64,000 nt of DNA from Nocardiopsis flavescens (lineage in GTDB: Bacteria; Actinomycetota; Actinomycetes; Streptosporangiales; Streptosporangiaceae): contig NZ_FQZK01000009.1 of assembly GCF_900141985.1 (NCBI RefSeq), positions 124,001 to 188,000 of the forward strand, in the 5' to 3' direction. The position numbers and the translations under genes are program-made. The notes below the pieces were generated by a model that worked only from the letters and a program-made list of their open reading frames with translations, did not search any database and was not told the DNA's origin. How positions within the stretch are numbered: position 1 is the stretch's first letter; each line of letters starts with the position of its first letter. Shown here in pieces: positions 63,415-64,000 of this stretch.

Positions 63415-64000
63415 TGGCACGACTGGACACGAGCGGGCTGCACGTCCTGGGCGTGCGGCACCACGGGCCGGGGTCGGCCCGCGCGGTCCGGGCGGCACTG
63501 GCCGACATCAAGCCGGACGCGGTCCTCATCGAGGGGCCGCCGGAGGCCGACGCGCTGATCCCGCTGGTGGGGGAGCTGGAGCCGCCGGTGGCGCTGCTGG
63601 TGCACCTGGCGGACCCGCCCAGGGGCGACGCCGCCGCGTCCGCCGCGGGCTGGGCGTTCTGGCCGTTCGCGGCCTTCTCCCCGGAGTGGGAGGCGCTGCG
63701 CTACGCCGCCGAGCACGGCGTCCCGGTCCGGTTCTGCGACCTGCCCGCAGCGCACACCCTGGCCGAGCGGATGGCGCGGGCCGGGGGGACCGGGGAGCCG
63801 GACGGCGCCGAGCCCGCCGACGGGCCCGAAGCCGACACGGAGGAGGGGGCCACCGAGGACCCCGAGTCGGTGGGCCGCGACCGGCTGCGCCTGGACCCCC
63901 TGGGCGTGCTCGCCGAGGCCGCCGGCTACGACGACGCCGAGCGCTGGTGGGACGACGTCGTGGAGCAGCGGGGCGAGGGCGAGCCCTCGCCGTTCCCCGC
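63414..64000 (+). CDS. DUF5682 family protein (3' end outside window)
   Basis: The first 195 codons are seen. The start ATG overlaps the MoxR stop by one base. It opens LHVLGVRHHGPGSARAV and continues DAVLIEGPPEADAL and PFAAFSPEWEALRYA, landmarks I associate with DUF5682, where the RHHGPGS and EGPPEAD blocks look like an active or binding site. An acidic linker begins near residue 140. Its function is unknown; it is fixed in the SWIM/DUF5691/MoxR neighbourhood. Confidence 0.75.
   Translation, partial: MARLDTSGLHVLGVRHHGPGSARAVRAALADIKPDAVLIEGPPEADALIPLVGELEPPVALLVHLADPPRGDAAASAAGWAFWPFAAFSPEWEALRYAAEHGVPVRFCDLPAAHTLAERMARAGGTGEPDGAEPADGPEADTEEGATEDPESVGRDRLRLDPLGVLAEAAGYDDAERWWDDVVEQRGEGEPSPFP

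Noticed and set aside
1..64000. tRNA or rRNA genes and CRISPR arrays
   Set aside because: I found no cloverleaf with GGTTCGA-type T arms, no rRNA motifs, and no regularly spaced direct repeats with unique spacers.

Overview
The window is very GC-rich, has dense operons and frequent GTG starts, and carries actinobacterial hallmarks: ESX/type VII secretion genes, DUF397, a conservon-type P450, an FxsT-like TPR-ATPase, a Thermobifida-like cutinase and a B12 riboswitch in front of ribonucleotide reductase. These point to a filamentous actinomycete, most likely Nocardiopsis or a close relative in the Streptosporangiales. The lineage is inferred from gene content alone.

Layout. 1-2.5 kb: the 3' end of a polymorphic toxin (PD-(D/E)xK nuclease-like) with two tandem Imm49-type immunity genes. 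2.5-4.8 kb: a secreted GH26 mannanase divergent from a LacI regulator, with a perfect 22-bp operator between them. 4.8-8.7 kb: small hypotheticals, a triple-S1 protein and gene-poor stretches. 8.9-20 kb: a type VII secretion island. Its left arm is a minus-strand operon with two small ESX-associated proteins, an 894-aa nuclease toxin and a YezG-like immunity protein, followed by the scar of a deleted Imm49 gene. Its right arm has two WXG100-like proteins, a membrane-anchored TNT-domain protein, EccD, a degenerate MinD-like protein and an 859-aa Pro/Gly-rich protein. EccB, EccC, EccE and MycP are not here.

20-26.9 kb: a degenerate GGDEF protein; an ECF sigma factor fused to its own zinc-finger anti-sigma and an exported domain; a NYN-domain protein with a TPR-like partner; and a 91-aa orphan. 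27.4-31.6 kb: nrdAB, controlled by NrdR boxes and a cobalamin riboswitch; NrdB has Phe at the radical position, as in class Ic enzymes. 31.7-37.2 kb: a small island (HTH regulator, asparagine synthase, NUDIX, UDP-sugar dehydrogenase) bracketed by a 94-bp direct repeat that contains a terminator.

37.4-51.4 kb: DUF397, a large STAND/TPR ATPase, a glycolipid-binding-domain protein, NadE, an acyltransferase, an alpha/beta hydrolase, an AGE-isomerase/PfkB-kinase fusion, a GCS2-type ligase and a LAL-type LuxR regulator. 51.4-56.3 kb: a complete branched-chain-amino-acid-type ABC operon (livGFHMK) behind a TetR-like operator. 56.4-59 kb: a cutinase/polyester hydrolase and a P450 that lacks EXXR. 59.2-64 kb: the start of a translationally coupled operon, SWIM - DUF5691 - MoxR AAA+ - DUF5682, which runs off the window.

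Best candidates for under-described biology are the SWIM/DUF5691/MoxR/DUF5682 operon, the split and partly degenerate ESX accessory genes, the repeat-bracketed asnB/NUDIX/UGD island, and the isomerase-kinase fusion.
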